From contig NC_089391.1 in NCBI RefSeq assembly GCF_003171515.1, positions 1,798,001 through 1,862,000 on the forward strand: a stretch of 64,000 nt of DNA, in the 5' to 3' direction. The DNA comes from Pyrenophora tritici-repentis. Lineage: Eukaryota > Ascomycota > Dothideomycetes > Pleosporales > Pleosporaceae. Positions 24,701-36,461 of this stretch are shown one piece after another. The position numbers were made by a program, and so were the translations under genes. The notes under the pieces were generated by a model, which searched no databases, was not told the origin of the DNA, and saw only the letters and a program-made list of their open reading frames with translations. Positions within the stretch are counted from its first letter, which is position 1, and each line of letters starts with the position of its first letter.

Positions 24701-25845
24701 TCAGTCGGCAAGCCTGGTGGATCAGTACGGTACGAAACGAAATCTGTTGAGGGTGAGACTTACCTGTAGCTGACCAATGTATCTACACGATGGCTACTGG
24801 TGCTGAAGCTTCGGAGTTGCACCTTTTCACCATTTTTAATTTCCTTCGCATCGCTGTCGCCCCATTCCATAGGTACCTCTGAGTCGGCGTCGGCATAGAC
24901 AAGTACATTGAAAGTGCAGTTGCCGTCTAACATGGGTAAGAAGGTGACTGATGCGGTGATCTGCCTGAAAATAGACTGAATCTCAGCTTGGATCTCAGAC
25001 TCGGTCTTCTCTTCTGGGGCATCGCTCGCTCTGGGTATCGTCAGTCTACCGTTTTCTCTGCGACGCGGCCCACTTACTCTGGTGTCGAGTTTTCTTGGTC
25101 CGTTGTTTTCTTGGACGATTTGGAAGTGCCGGTTTTGCCAAAGATTTGCACCTGTCTGAGGTCAGAGGAAGACATTCAGTGCACAGTGATGTTCCATACA
25201 TCAAATTGCCATCGTTCAACATGCTCTCCAGTTTCTTTGCTCGTGATAACAACAACAAGCTTCGAAATCTTGCCACCATACATCCATTCTTTTAGTTGTC
25301 CCATAATCTTCTTGATGTAGGCTTTGACCTGATCATCCGCAGTAACTGAAGCTGTTAATAGTGCGATGGCAGTGGGGTCGGTTGGACTTCTCACCCATCA
25401 TAGTCAGACCATACTTTTTGACTCTGCATTTGGTTAGTGGATGAAGTGGCAACTTGTAAGACTAGTGCTTACGCGGTAAAGTCCTCGGCTGGGTACACGC
25501 CTCGTTGAAAGCTTGAAGAGATGATCAGTTCTGGAACGCCGGGTTGGACGGTTACATATGCTTACAGGATGGTGTTGATTGAATATTCGAACTAATTCGG
25601 GTAAGCGCGCGATGCTAGACTAAGCTCAGTTGACTTACAAACTCATTGACGACCTTGGATGAGCCCTTTAGCGCGAGTTTGTGCACCTTGGAGGAGTCGC
25701 TCTTGGAAGATTTCGACTTGGAAGACTTTGATGTTGATGCTGACTTTGAGGACGCTGACTTTGAAGTTGCCGACTTTGAGGTTGACGACGATTTGGACGC
25801 CGCCTTTGACGACGTCTTCGGCTCCGACGTGGAAGGTGTTGGCAT
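24701..25845 (-). CDS. MAD2: spindle checkpoint protein Mad2 (HORMA domain)
   Basis: Eight exons on the minus strand: 25639-25845, 25566-25591, 25473-25511, 25395-25423, 25200-25345, 25078-25151, 24764-25030 and 24701-24713, encoding 266 residues. Several exons are tiny (26, 39, 29 and 13 nt), yet the joined frame reads as Mad2: KGSSKVVNEFFEYSINTILF, QRGVYPAEDF, VKKYGLTMM, GEHVERWQFDVQ, IRQIT-like FRQITASVTFLP, MEWGDSDAKEI and a C-terminal SYRLAD. Mad2 inhibits Cdc20/APC until kinetochores attach. The first 52 residues or so are an unusual Ser/Lys/Ala-rich extension; exon 1 contains no other ATG, so the extension is part of the protein unless an upstream exon exists. It is divergent from GUF1 across about 300 bp. 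Confidence 0.92.
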
Positions 25846-26148
25846 TGTTTACGGTGTTTGTTGATGGGGTAACTACGACCGGCGAGGAGGAAGTGGCGAG
25901 ACAACACACACGTCTCACAGAAGTTCGGTTGGCGTTTACTAGGGCTTAGATTTCAAGTAAGAGCCAAAGCAGTGTGCTTTCCGAATGGCAGTATAGTCGA
26001 GACGATCGGGTGGTGGGCCTTGAGTGGGTGACGGTAGATGCAGGAACGGGCGGTGGCCGATAAGATAAGCAACGCACGACGAGAAAAAGTGCAACACCAT
26101 CACCAGAGCGACGGGCAGCAACGCATTCATCCGACTCCATGCCCACTA

Positions 26149-28137
26149 ATGCGATCATGCGTGCGAACTGCGAGCAGCCTCCTGCACGGCTGGCGGACGC
26201 GGGCAGCCCACCCCAGAGACTTTCGGCACCCGTCGCGCCTGCTTGAGCGCCTCACGACCCCCCTCGCCGCCAGAAGCTATGCCCAGGCTTTCCGCCCGCA
26301 GTCGGACCTGGAGAAGCGCATCGCCCAAATCCCCATTGACCGGTACCGCAACTTCTGCATCGTCGCCCACGTTGACCATGGCAAGTCGACGCTGTCGGAC
26401 CGCCTACTGGAGATTACAGGCACCATCCAGCCCGGTGGACAAAAACAATTCCTTGACAAACTGGACGTGGAGCGCGAGCGCGGCATCACAGTCAAGGCGC
26501 AGACATGCACCATGATACACACACACGAGGGCCAGGACTACCTGCTGCACCTCGTCGACACGCCCGGCCACGTCGACTTCAGGGCCGAGGTGTCGCGCAG
26601 TTACGCCAGCTGTGGTGGCGCACTGCTGCTGGTGGATGCCAGCCAGGGCGTGCAGGCGCAGACGGTCGCCAACTTCTACCTCGCCTTCTCCCAGGGATTG
26701 ACGCTGGTGCCAGTGCTGAACAAGGTCGACCTCCCACATGCCGACTCTCCGCGCGTGCTCGAGCAGATGAGAGAGACATTCGAGCTGGACCCCGCCGATG
26801 CCGTCCTCGTCTCCGCAAAGACCGGCCTCAACGTTGCATCGCTCCTTCCCACTGTTGTGGAGAAGATACCTGCCCCTGTCGGCGACCTTAAGAAGCCCCT
26901 GCGCATGCTGCTGGTCGACTCGTGGTACGATGTATACAAGGGCGTCATTTTACTAGTGCGTATCTTCGACGGCCAGGTGCGACCGGGCGACACCATCCGC
27001 TCCTTTGCCACCAAGCTCAAATACATTGTGGGCGAAGTCGGTATCATGTACCCCGATCAGACGCCGCAGACCGTCCTGAAGGCTGGCCAGGTGGGCTACA
27101 TCTACTTCAACCCCGGCATGAAGCGCTCGCAGGAGGCCAAGGTTGGCGATACATATACGACCATCGGGTCAGAGAAGCTGGTGGAGCCATATCCAGGCTT
27201 TGAAGAGCCAAAGAGCATGGTCTTCGTTTCTGCCTTCCCTACCGACCAAGACAACCACGAGCATTTGGAAGACAGCATCCAGCAGATCATCCTCAACGAC
27301 CGCAGTGTCACTTTGCAGAAGGAGTCATCCGATGCACTGGGCGCTGGCTGGCGCTTGGGCTTCCTAGGCACACTGCATTGCTCCGTCTTCGAGGACCGCC
27401 TACGTCAAGAACATGGTGCCAATATCATCATCACACCACCATCAGTACCATTCAAGGTTATATGGCGGGATGGCACCGAGTCCATCATCACCAACCCCAA
27501 CGAGTTCCCCGATCAGGACCAGGCACACTTCAAGGTGCAGGAGGTGCATGAGCCCTACGTCTCCGCCACCATCACCCTGCCCGACGAGTACCTCGGTGAG
27601 GTCATCAAGCTGTGCGAGGCCAACCGAGGCGAGCAAAAAGAACTCACCTTCTTCACTGCTACACAAGTCATCCTCAAATACGACATACCGTTATCACATC
27701 TGGTTGATGACTTTTTCGGTAAACTCAAAGGCTCAACCAAAGGTTATGCGTCCCTCGACTACGAAGATGCGGGCTTTCGCAAATCTTCCATCATCAAACT
27801 TAACCTACTTGTCAACGGCTCCCCAGTCGATGCCGTATCGCGCGTTCTGCACACATCGCAAGTCGAAAAAGTGGGTCGAACATGGGTTGAGAAGTTCAAA
27901 GAACACGTTGAGCGTCAGATGTTTGAGGTCATCATACAGGCTGCGGCAGGTAGGAGAATTGTGGCGCGCGCAACCATCAAGCCGTACCGCAAGGATGTCC
28001 TTGCCAAGCTGCATGCCAGTGACCTCAGTAGACGACGCAAGCTGCTCGAGAAACAGAAGGAGGGTAGAAAGAAGCTAAGGGCTGTGGGAAGTGTTGTTAT
28101 TGAACAAGAAGCGTTTCAGAAGTTTTTGGCCAAGTAG
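26149..28137 (+). CDS. GUF1: mitochondrial translation GTPase EF4/LepA
   Basis: Single exon of 662 residues from the ATG at 26149. This start is chosen because it gives a classic Arg/Ser/Leu-rich mitochondrial presequence ([16 protein letters not shown]...); an in-frame ATG at 26038 would add 37 unlikely residues. GTPase motifs are present: [10 protein letters not shown] (G1, about residues 72-81), DTPGH (G3), NKVD (G4) and SAKTG (G5), with the GITVKAQT switch. The C-terminal LepA-specific domain ends with the basic [16 protein letters not shown] region. EF4 back-translocates stalled mitochondrial ribosomes and supports fidelity under stress. It shares a divergent promoter region with MAD2. 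Confidence 0.95.
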   Translation: MRSCVRTASSLLHGWRTRAAHPRDFRHPSRLLERLTTPLAARSYAQAFRPQSDLEKRIAQIPIDRYRNFCIVAHVDHGKSTLSDRLLEITGTIQPGGQKQFLDKLDVERERGITVKAQTCTMIHTHEGQDYLLHLVDTPGHVDFRAEVSRSYASCGGALLLVDASQGVQAQTVANFYLAFSQGLTLVPVLNKVDLPHADSPRVLEQMRETFELDPADAVLVSAKTGLNVASLLPTVVEKIPAPVGDLKKPLRMLLVDSWYDVYKGVILLVRIFDGQVRPGDTIRSFATKLKYIVGEVGIMYPDQTPQTVLKAGQVGYIYFNPGMKRSQEAKVGDTYTTIGSEKLVEPYPGFEEPKSMVFVSAFPTDQDNHEHLEDSIQQIILNDRSVTLQKESSDALGAGWRLGFLGTLHCSVFEDRLRQEHGANIIITPPSVPFKVIWRDGTESIITNPNEFPDQDQAHFKVQEVHEPYVSATITLPDEYLGEVIKLCEANRGEQKELTFFTATQVILKYDIPLSHLVDDFFGKLKGSTKGYASLDYEDAGFRKSSIIKLNLLVNGSPVDAVSRVLHTSQVEKVGRTWVEKFKEHVERQMFEVIIQAAAGRRIVARATIKPYRKDVLAKLHASDLSRRRKLLEKQKEGRKKLRAVGSVVIEQEAFQKFLAK

Positions 28138-29139
28138 AAAATCGATACCCCTCCGCTCAACTCATCTCCGCATCCCATGGTTCTGGCATTGACAGCTGAC
28201 ACTGGCGTCGGCGCAATCAGACGCATCCAGAGCCTGACGCGCCAAGACGGTTCTTGCTTGTTGAGAAGGAATACAAATTAGTAGAATCATACTAACATCA
28301 TACTTCTTCCAAGCGAAGGGTCCGGCTGCTTATACCCCTCTTGCATTGGGTTTCGGCGTGCCCAACCAGCCAGTGGTTCATCCCAGGTTATGAATCGCTC
28401 ACGGCCGTCTTAAGGCTCGATCGTGTGCTTGATCGGCGCTAATGTGTCGATGACATCAGTGGGTCATCGAGATCGCACGGCTTCGGGCATTTGAAGGAAC
28501 CACTCGGCTTGCTTTTCCCGTCGCGTACCTGCAGATATGTGAAAGTTTTAGCGCATCGTAGGATCGTTCGCTGATCTCTGCGCGGTCTGGATGCCATGTC
28601 TGATCACGGGTCGTGTGGTCCAAAGTTGGTACGCTTGAAATAGTTGGAAGCATCATAGACAATGAGAGGGAAGATAAGGCAGCTGGCTGACCACGAACAC
28701 AGCTGAAATGGGTGTTAAGAGAACGGTTATTTACTAAAATATTAGTCCGGAAATATATCGTCAAGAAACAGGGCTCTCATGTCAACGAAAAGCTGCGCGT
28801 CAGAAGCCTTGCCTTACAGCGGCTCATAGCGCCTCTGCGACCCCTCGCTAACCTTTATCGAGCATAAATCACGAAGCTAACCTTGGAAAAGGCCTGTTAT
28901 TTCAACGGTACACTTGTAATAAGTTGCAGGGAATGACGTTAACCTTCTGGGCCGGCCGTTGCGACAAGCGGACAACATGGGCGAAAGCTCATATCTCGAG
29001 GCCGCCGATAATATGTGTCAGCACAGCAGGTACCTTGTCAACGCGGCTTGTTGTTTCCTTTACATTTCACATATTCCCGTGGGATGAAGTTTTGCTTCCT
29101 TTTTCCTTCGTGAGGTTTGCTGTGCAGCTTGTTAATGCA
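28138..29139. other. intergenic region
   Basis: About 1 kb between the GUF1 stop and the sugar transporter start. No gene is supported. The frame open from 28924 upstream of the transporter start has no family similarity and is treated as leader. Confidence 0.45.
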
Positions 29140-31964
29140 ATGGCGAGATTCCTGGGTCTTAGAGGTCGACCTTTAGCGAGTGCCATTAGCGTCACCTGCG
29201 GCCTTTGCTTTTTGTACGTTGCCTTTCCCAGAAGCAGTAATCCATTGTACACTTCATTGTAGACTAATATTCAATATACAGATGTTTTGGATATGCACAG
29301 GGTGTGATGGGCGGTCTGTTGACCGTTCAGCGATTCTTGGATAGATTTCCAGAGGTAGACATCGTCAACGATTCGAGTTTTCATCATGCGTGGGTCACAG
29401 GTACATCGAAATCTGAGTAGATTTTACTACGCAGTAAAAGTACTGACACATGTAGGTCTCACTGTGGGGACATGGCATCTGGGATGTATCGTGTCGGCCG
29501 TCGCGACCATCTTCATTGGTGACTTGCTTGGACGACGACGCACACTCATCATTGGCCTTACATTCTGGGTCATTGGCGAGATCATCCAAACTTCCTCTTA
29601 TAGCTTCCCGCAATTCATTGCTGGTCGAGCGATCGCAGGTTTTGGTAGGCTGTCTTCCATTCCGCAGCTTTGGGCATACACTGACAATACATCAAGGCAA
29701 CGGCTTTACTACCTCAACCGCCCCAGCCTACCAAGCAGAATGCGTCAAATCGCACCGCAAAGGAACAATACTTATGATCAGCGCCGGGGCCTTCGTTTCC
29801 GCCGGCATCGCCCTCTCGTACTGGTTCGTCTTCGGCTGTGCCTACATAAGCGATTCCTCCGCATCGTGGCGCATACCCATTGCCCTGCAGATTGTATTTG
29901 CGCTACCTGCCATCTTCATGCTCAACGTGCTTCCCGAGTCTCCACGTTGGCTGATTCTGACCGGCCGCGAACAAGAAGCACTCACGGTACTTGCGGCTCT
30001 CAACGATGACGAGCCTGATAGCTTCGAGACGAAAGACGAGTTCCTACAGATCAAGGACGCGATTTTGATCATGGCACAGGGCTCGGGCGCAAGCATGTTC
30101 TCGAACAAGGAACGGAGAGGCTTCCATCGTGTTGTCTTGGCATATTTCGTTCAGGTTTTTCAGCAGGGCACTGGGATCAATTTGGTCTTGCAGTATCTTT
30201 CCTGGATCTTCCTTACTCGCATGTCGTTTGACGGATGGCTGGCTAGACTACTTGCATCCTGCTCAGCTACCGTCTACTTTCTTGCTTCCTTCATCGTTGT
30301 AGTGGGTATTGACCGCTTCTGGGGTCGACGCTCCTTGATGATGTTCGGTGCGACGGGCATGTGCGCTTGCATGATTCTTGTCACCGTTCTGCAGTACCTC
30401 TGGTCCGAGCACGGCAGCCAGGCTGGAAGAATTGCGAGTACAGTTTTTCTCTTCATCTTTTCTGTATTTTTCGCCATCGGATGGCAGGGCATGGCTTGGC
30501 TATACCAAGTCGAAATCGTACCTCTTCGGATCCGTGGCCCTGCGAACGGGCTGTCGACTAGTGCTAACTGGCTGCTTAACTTTGTGTCAGTCACGATTCC
30601 GTTCGTATTTTTTTTGATTATGTCAACGACTAACATCAAACAGAGTTGTTTTCATCACCCCAATTGCGTTCCAGCGCATCGCATACCGCACATGGATCAT
30701 CCTCGCCGCTACAAACTTTGCCATTGTTCCGCTTGTCTACTTCTTCTACCCCGAAACTGCATTCCGATCCCTGGAAGAAGTTGATGTGATATTCCAACTC
30801 GCAGACGATGCGCCAGGAAACCCCTGGCTTACAGCCGTCAAGATCTCCAAGAGTGAACCCCTCTGGTTCGGCAAGCAAGATCCCGAAAAACGGCTCAACT
30901 TCAACTACGGGAACAGCTCGTGGCATAAACGACTAGTAGAAAGTCTGGCCAGCAAAGGAAGTGGAAGCGGTACTGACAGTGGAACTATGGAGCGGCGGCC
31001 ATGGACTAATGGCGAGAGTCCAGATACAACACTAAGAAGCTTTCCTGGTGAAGGGAAACGCTCAGGATCTCCTAGCGACACGCGCTTTGGGACTACCGCT
31101 CCTCTCAGCCCTAGCACGACCGTGACAATGACAACAACCATCACATCCGATAAGCATCAGCGACGAAAACTACAAAAGCGAAACTCCAGTTCCCGCGCTA
31201 GCAGTCGACACAGCTACACGGGCCATCAAGAAGCTGCCCCAGTATTCGGTCTATACCACACTGACACCGACGATAGCGCTCCTCCTCCCGTAGTGCCGTT
31301 ACAACGATCGCGCCCACCATCTCACCACCGAACACGCAGCACGAGCCAAGGCAGTATCCACTCCGTCCGACCAGAATGGTGGACAGAGAACCTTGCACCA
31401 GTGCCGATCAACGCTCGTAGTAGATCAAACAGCCAAGTCGGCAGCGTCAGCATAGTGGAAAATCCTATCAACCAGCCCCACGTCCGCCGCGCCTCCTCCC
31501 GCATATCCCTACAAAGCAGGAGCGCCAATGTCTCAAACAATGCTCTAAACCGCTTCATCAACCCCGATCTTCTCGCCGACGCCGAAGACGACTACGATCA
31601 ACCATATCGCAGATCAGCATCTTCGCATGTCCAGCCCCAGCTTCTCCACCATTTCCCTTCTTCATCGTCGTACAACGACCCACACCACAGCCGTCGCTCT
31701 GACGTTGATTTCTTCATCGATATTAATAACGAAAGGGATAGTGCGGATGATACATACCCTGGTCGTCTGGACACAGAGGAACTGGGCAGAGGCAGGAGCG
31801 TTATTTCGAGAACCCCTAGTCAGAGGGAAACATACCTTCCCGATGGCGTATATGAGGTTGTGGAGGGGAGAGTTAGGCAGTTGAGTGCGGGGGGAGCGCC
31901 GGGGAACGGGGATAACGGGAATGTGAGGAGGGTCTCTGCGAGGGGCGCGGGTAGAGCTAGATAA
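29140..31964 (+). CDS. MFS sugar porter with long cytoplasmic tail
   Basis: Five exons: 29140-29213, 29282-29400, 29456-29644, 29697-30585 and 30644-31964, giving 863 residues. All four introns are 52-68 nt with GT..AG ends and keep the frame. Sugar porter hallmarks are in order: FGYAQGVMGGLLT, GDLLGRRRTL, PESPRWL, QQGTGINLVLQYLS (QxxG(x)N in TM7), RFWGRRSL, VEIVPLRIRGPANGLSTSANW and FYPETAFRSLEEVD. The usual family length is about 500-550; here roughly 370 residues follow the last helix, rich in Ser, Arg and Thr with RRASSRIS-like phosphorylation-type stretches. Such tails occur in sugar sensors, so a sensing role is possible but not shown. Substrate unknown. Confidence 0.88.
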
Positions 31965-32726
31965 GTAGGTGCTTTTGAGTACGGTTTCGGAGGATTTGTG
32001 AGCCGTACGGAGTGTTTTGTGTGGAGGTTTTTTGAAAAAGTGCGGAATCGACGGGACGGAACGGATTTTTTTGTTCATCTTCTAGGAGGATCGAGTTTGG
32101 ATATGTTCTTTCTTCCAACTTCCAACTTCTACCTCATATCTTTTCTATCAGCTATCTAGCTGGACTTAAACATTCTTCATCATCACATCTCCCAAGTTCC
32201 AATCTTGCCACTGAGTCATTCGTGACATTGCATTTCACCCGCGGTATTTCGTCGAGCAGTGACATAATCCACGCGCTGTGAAGAAGAATGAAACGACTAG
32301 TGCAGGTACGCGACTTATAGTAGCGACTAAGTAGTATGGAACTTGGCGGGGGAATGTCAGCAAAATGTATACATGAATTTTCGAAGTTACAGCTTTGCAG
32401 GTTGGATAGTAGGTGGATAAGTTGCCCATTTAGGGGGATGATCTCTTATTTTAGTTCCGATGTAGGTACCTAGATTAGTGCCTATCTGGGATAAGAGTGA
32501 AAAAACTCGGCAGAGCTCTCGTCAAGATCATGTAATCGCTGGTTCTTCAGTAACTGCCTATATGATAGTACTCACAGTCCGCAACAATCAATTAAGTGGG
32601 TCCTAGAAGGTTCAGATTGGATTGATTGATTACCGCTTTAAGCCTAGTAGTTACCTATAGGAGTTTAAGCCCTACCTAGATAGGTAAGTGGGTCTAGGAG
32701 AGTGACCGGATTGAATTGATTGTTGC
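31965..32726. other. AT-rich intergenic region before retrotransposon
   Basis: No gene is supported. It contains many short TACCTAG/TAGGTA motifs and an imperfect direct repeat: AAGTGGGTCCTAGAAGG near 32595 and AAGTGGGTCTAGGAGAG near 32685, each followed by a GGATTGA/ATTGATTG run. The 5-bp target copy GTTGC at 32722-32726 abuts the left LTR. Confidence 0.45.
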
Positions 32727-32934
32727 TGTGATGGTTTTGGGCCGTTGCCCCGCACAGGCCACCTGCCAGATGCCTTAGCGTTGTTTTGATGTTCGCGCAC
32801 GAGCCACCTGTTTGGTGGCCCATGCACACCCCCACTTAGATATATTCCGCGCAGAGCTTCTTACAAGCTCTGCACTGCAATTACTTTGTAATTCAACACA
32901 GTTTCAAATACCTGACCTATGTGAGACCCTTACA
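32727..32934 (+). repeat. 5' LTR, 208 bp
   Basis: Identical to 39461-39668. It has TG...CA ends, a TATA box (TATATT at 32841-32846) and a likely transcription start about 33 nt downstream, at or near 32874. Confidence 0.95.
32841..32874 (+). promoter_or_regulatory. LTR TATA box and inferred transcription start
   Basis: TATATT at 32841-32846 is followed 33 nt later by ACTGCAATTAC (32874-32884). If transcription starts at 32874, these 11 nt are the 5' end of the RNA and the start of R. The same arrangement recurs in the 3' LTR. Confidence 0.5.
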
Positions 32935-32935
32935 C

Positions 32936-32946
32936 GTAATTGCAGT
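32936..32946 (+). other. self-priming type primer binding site
   Basis: GTAATTGCAGT begins one nucleotide after the 5' LTR. It does not start with the TGG expected for a tRNA 3' CCA end. It is the exact 11-nt reverse complement of ACTGCAATTAC at 32874-32884, the inferred RNA 5' end. This is the self-priming arrangement known from Tf1, where an 11-nt RNA 5' end folds back onto the binding site. Confidence 0.7.
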
Positions 32947-33001
32947 CACCGAACACTGGCCCAACGGTGCGCCTCACGAGAAGCGCCCCGTCGAACAAGT
33001 C

Positions 33002-35086
33002 ATGAACCCTCTGGGGGCTCGTGACTCCCCTCACCCCGAGATCGTGGAACTCCTCACTGAGGAGACATCGCGCGATACTCGCCCCAGCACTACAGAACAC
33101 CGAAATCCTGCCCTCGGCGTCCCTCGTTTCATGCGAGAGACGGCCGCAACCATGAACCGCTCCCGTATGGACGAGAGCCACGAGAACTCAGCCCCCGAAC
33201 AGCCTTCGCGTGCGACGGCGCCCACCTCCCAGACCAAAGAAACCCTAGAGCGTCGCGCCAGCGGCCTCCCCCGAGCACACGGCAAGAACAACCTCTTCGA
33301 CAGGGACGTACGCATTCCAGGACGCTACCCCTCCCTCGGCCACACCGATAGTGTACAGCAGCCACTGGACATTTCCGACGACTCTGACGACGAGCTTCCG
33401 ACCACAATCACTACGCGCAAGAAGGGCGTGGCCTTCATAGACCATCGCGCCGACTTGAGCAGCCCATTGGGCATACGCTACCCATTAATGAGCGAGCAAC
33501 GCCGCTACTCGCGCCAGTCTCAGGCCGAAGTCGACACTGATTATTTTTCTGAAGCGTGGCTCTCACCTGGACCCGCCGCGTCCTTAGAACCCCTAGTTGA
33601 ACACGCCTACGAGCGTGCGCAATTCGAGCGACAGCCCTCTACGTCCTACGTCATTCCTCGCGAGGATAACGTGACCACCTTCGACCTCTGGGAGAACGAT
33701 GCGCAAGGCAACCCCCAACGCAAAGATTCTCTCCACACTACGCCTATCGGACATACGAATAATGACCAGTCTAAGGCGTTGAACAGACTATATGATCAAA
33801 TCCGCGATATGTGGAGAGACCTCGGCAACGAGCGCAAACACAGCGATCAGTTAGGCGAACAGCTTCTCGCAAGAGACAAGGTCATCGAAAACCTCCACAG
33901 CAAGGATCAAGAAACCCAAGATATCCTTGAGGGTTACAAGGGCGACGTCGCTGACACACAGGCTGTCCTTAAGAACTGCCAGGACCAACTTCAGTCTTCC
34001 GTCGCTACAGTTGCACGCCTAACCGAGGAGCTCCGCGACGCGCGCGGAAGCGCTCACGAAGACTACCAGCAGGCCCAGAACCAGGCAGAGAACCTCGCCG
34101 CCCGCAAATCGGCCTACAAGGACAAATACCGACAGGAGCACGACGCCCACCGAGCCACATTAGAGAATATGAAGAAACTCCAGGCTAAGCTAAAACAGGC
34201 TACAGCCAAGGTTTCTAGGTCAGCCAGGCGCGGCCACACAGGCCCTTCCCCCCCAGACTCATCGGACTCTGAAGGCGACGATGCCAACAGTCCTCTACCA
34301 GCCCTCTCTCGCCAAGGTCAGCGCGGCACTCAGTCTACGAAAAATCGATACTCCGATGACGAAGAGTACGATCACCGTCGCCACCCCCGCCCAAAGAAAC
34401 CTGAACCTGAGGCATTCTCCGGTAATGGCACCACTTCCGCCGACTATCTTAAGTGGAAGATGGACGTCACCGATTGGTTTGCTGATTATCCCTACGAGTT
34501 CGCCTCAGAAACCAAGAAGCTTAGCTACATCCGCCAGAAGACCAAGGACAAGGCTTTCGGATGCCTCCAGCATGGGTACCTCGAACCTGGAGCTGAGTTC
34601 GCGCACAGTAACGAGGCTTGGTCTATCCTTGACTCTGTCTATAAGTCGCTGAACACTAGCATCGAAGCTCAGTCCTGGTATGAGAGCTTGAATTCCACTA
34701 TGAAGCCCACAGAGTCTATGGGTGAGTACATCGCCCGCTTTAACGTCGGCACCTCGGCCCTTCGTTGGCCCGACACCCTCAAGATCCAGTTCATGCGCAA
34801 CCGGCTGCCTGTATGGTGGCGCGACATGACCGCCATGAAAGTCTTAGAGTCTAGCCTCACCTACCTTGACTTCTGTCAAACCCTTCGTCTCCTCGAACAG
34901 TCCAACCCACAACGAGCCACTACAACTGGCAACCGTAGAGGAAATCAGAGTTTAGAAGGTGGCGGGGCGGCGGAGCAGGCGGCAATAAGTCCACTCCCTC
35001 TAACGGACCCCGGAACGGTGGATCCAGCTCGGGATCTGGCCCCCGTGGCCGCTCTGACATCCAGGTCAAGGTCCTCCGTCACTTAA
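33002..35086 (+). pseudogene. retrotransposon gag (frameshifted near its end)
   Basis: The first ATG after the LTR is at 33002; the frame runs 694 residues to 35086. The N-terminal half is disordered and charged. A long coiled coil lies around residues 255-410 (heptads with LEQL/ARLTEEL). A Ty3-type gag core follows (AFSGNGTTSADYLKWK, then FMRNRLP). After NRRGNQS at about 34951 the expected Gly-rich linker and cysteine segment (RCFNCLKKNH, then GGYC) continue in another frame to a TAG at 35311-35313. One missing T in the run at 34951 would explain the slip. The protein would package element RNA in cytoplasmic particles. Confidence 0.8.
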
Positions 35087-35465
35087 ATCGTTGTTTCAAC
35101 TGTCTTAAGAAGAATCACACCTTTAAGGCTACAGGAGGTTACTGCTCTAAGGAGCCGGTCGCCTCTTTTGACTCGTACCCCGAAGTTCAGGACGCTCTTG
35201 AGAAGGCTATTGCTAACAATGGCGTACCCGTCGGAGAGCCAGCCCGCCCTAAGGTCAAGGGCGCCGCAGCTAGCGTCACCTCCACCTCTCCCCAACCTTC
35301 GGAAAATGCTTAGTCCCTGGCGACAGTCGCCCCCAGGGACCTCCCCGGCATGAGAAGCCACCCCCAGTACAACCACCAGCACATCCCCTAATTCCCCCTG
35401 CCCCTTCTGTCGAAGACAGCGAAGAAGAAGAGGAGTTACATCCTAACCGCTTTGTCGACGATTCT

Positions 35466-36461
35466 TTGACCCTAGCCCTTTCCCCTACCGTAGAAGTCAG
35501 CTCTGACGATGAGTCCGACCCGGATCCAACACTCCAGGCAATTGCGAACCGTGTCAAGGCTCTAAAACAACAGAGCCAGACTGGATCCCGGATCACCGTC
35601 TCGGCCATTGCTGCCGCCGCTATACGCGGTGATAAGTATCAGCCTCTAGTAGGCCAGCAATTAGTCTTTAAAGGAATCATTTCTTCTCATCGCTCCTCTC
35701 CTCAACACGTCGAAATCATGGGTGACACTGGTTGTGCTTCTCTCTTCATTGATTCTTCTCATGCCCGCGCACATAAATACGACCTTATCTCTCTCTCCCA
35801 GCCTGCTACTCTAGAACTCGCTGATGGCTCTCTAGTGGCAGGCGTTACCCATATGGCCCGGGTAACTGTCACATTTGGCACCCACACCGAAGATGTCCTA
35901 GCCTATGTCACCAAACTCTCTGGTGTCCAAATGATCCTAGGAACGCCCTGGTTCCAAACCCATGAACCCCGAGTTAACTGGAAAGACATGTCTCTAAGTT
36001 TTGACTCGGAGCACTGTCTAATTAACTGTATCCACGACCACCGACCCTGTCACACTCAGAGCAGCCGGCACCACAAGCAACCTCTCCCCCAGGTCCCTGA
36101 CCCTTGCCGGAAGGTTGCTCGTCACCCCAAAGCACCCCCACCAATTGATGTAGCTTTCATCTCTAGCCGCGTAGCCGCGGCAGCCGTCTGTCACGACCAG
36201 GACATTTGTATCACCTCTTACGATGAAATCGGCCGCATCGCCGAGCTATCCGACAAGGAATGGGAGGACACTCAGCACCTACGTGCTGCAGGAGCCAAAG
36301 TGCTCCCAGAGGATTACGAGAAGTTCCGCCTGGGCCGCACCCCTTCTTGTTGTGCGCAAGCCAGGTGGAGGCATCCGCATATGCGTCGACTATCGCGGTC
36401 TGAACGCCCACACTGTCAAGAACCGAAATGCCCCACCACTAATCCGGGACATGCTTGCTAA
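35466..36461 (+). pseudogene. retrotransposon pol, protease part
   Basis: This frame is open from upstream of 35301, overlapping the end of gag in a different frame, and holds an acidic linker followed by the aspartic protease with catalytic DTG in IMGDTGCASLF near 35725 and a flap/ILGTPW segment near 35940. It carries on to VLPEDYEKF near 36320, the usual lead-in to reverse transcriptase, and then reads nonsense. The reverse transcriptase continues in a different frame, so the protein is cut off here. Confidence 0.75.

Noticed and set aside
26038..26148. Upstream in-frame ATG for GUF1
   Set aside because: Would bury the mitochondrial presequence behind 37 polar residues. The ATG at 26149 gives a normal targeting signal.
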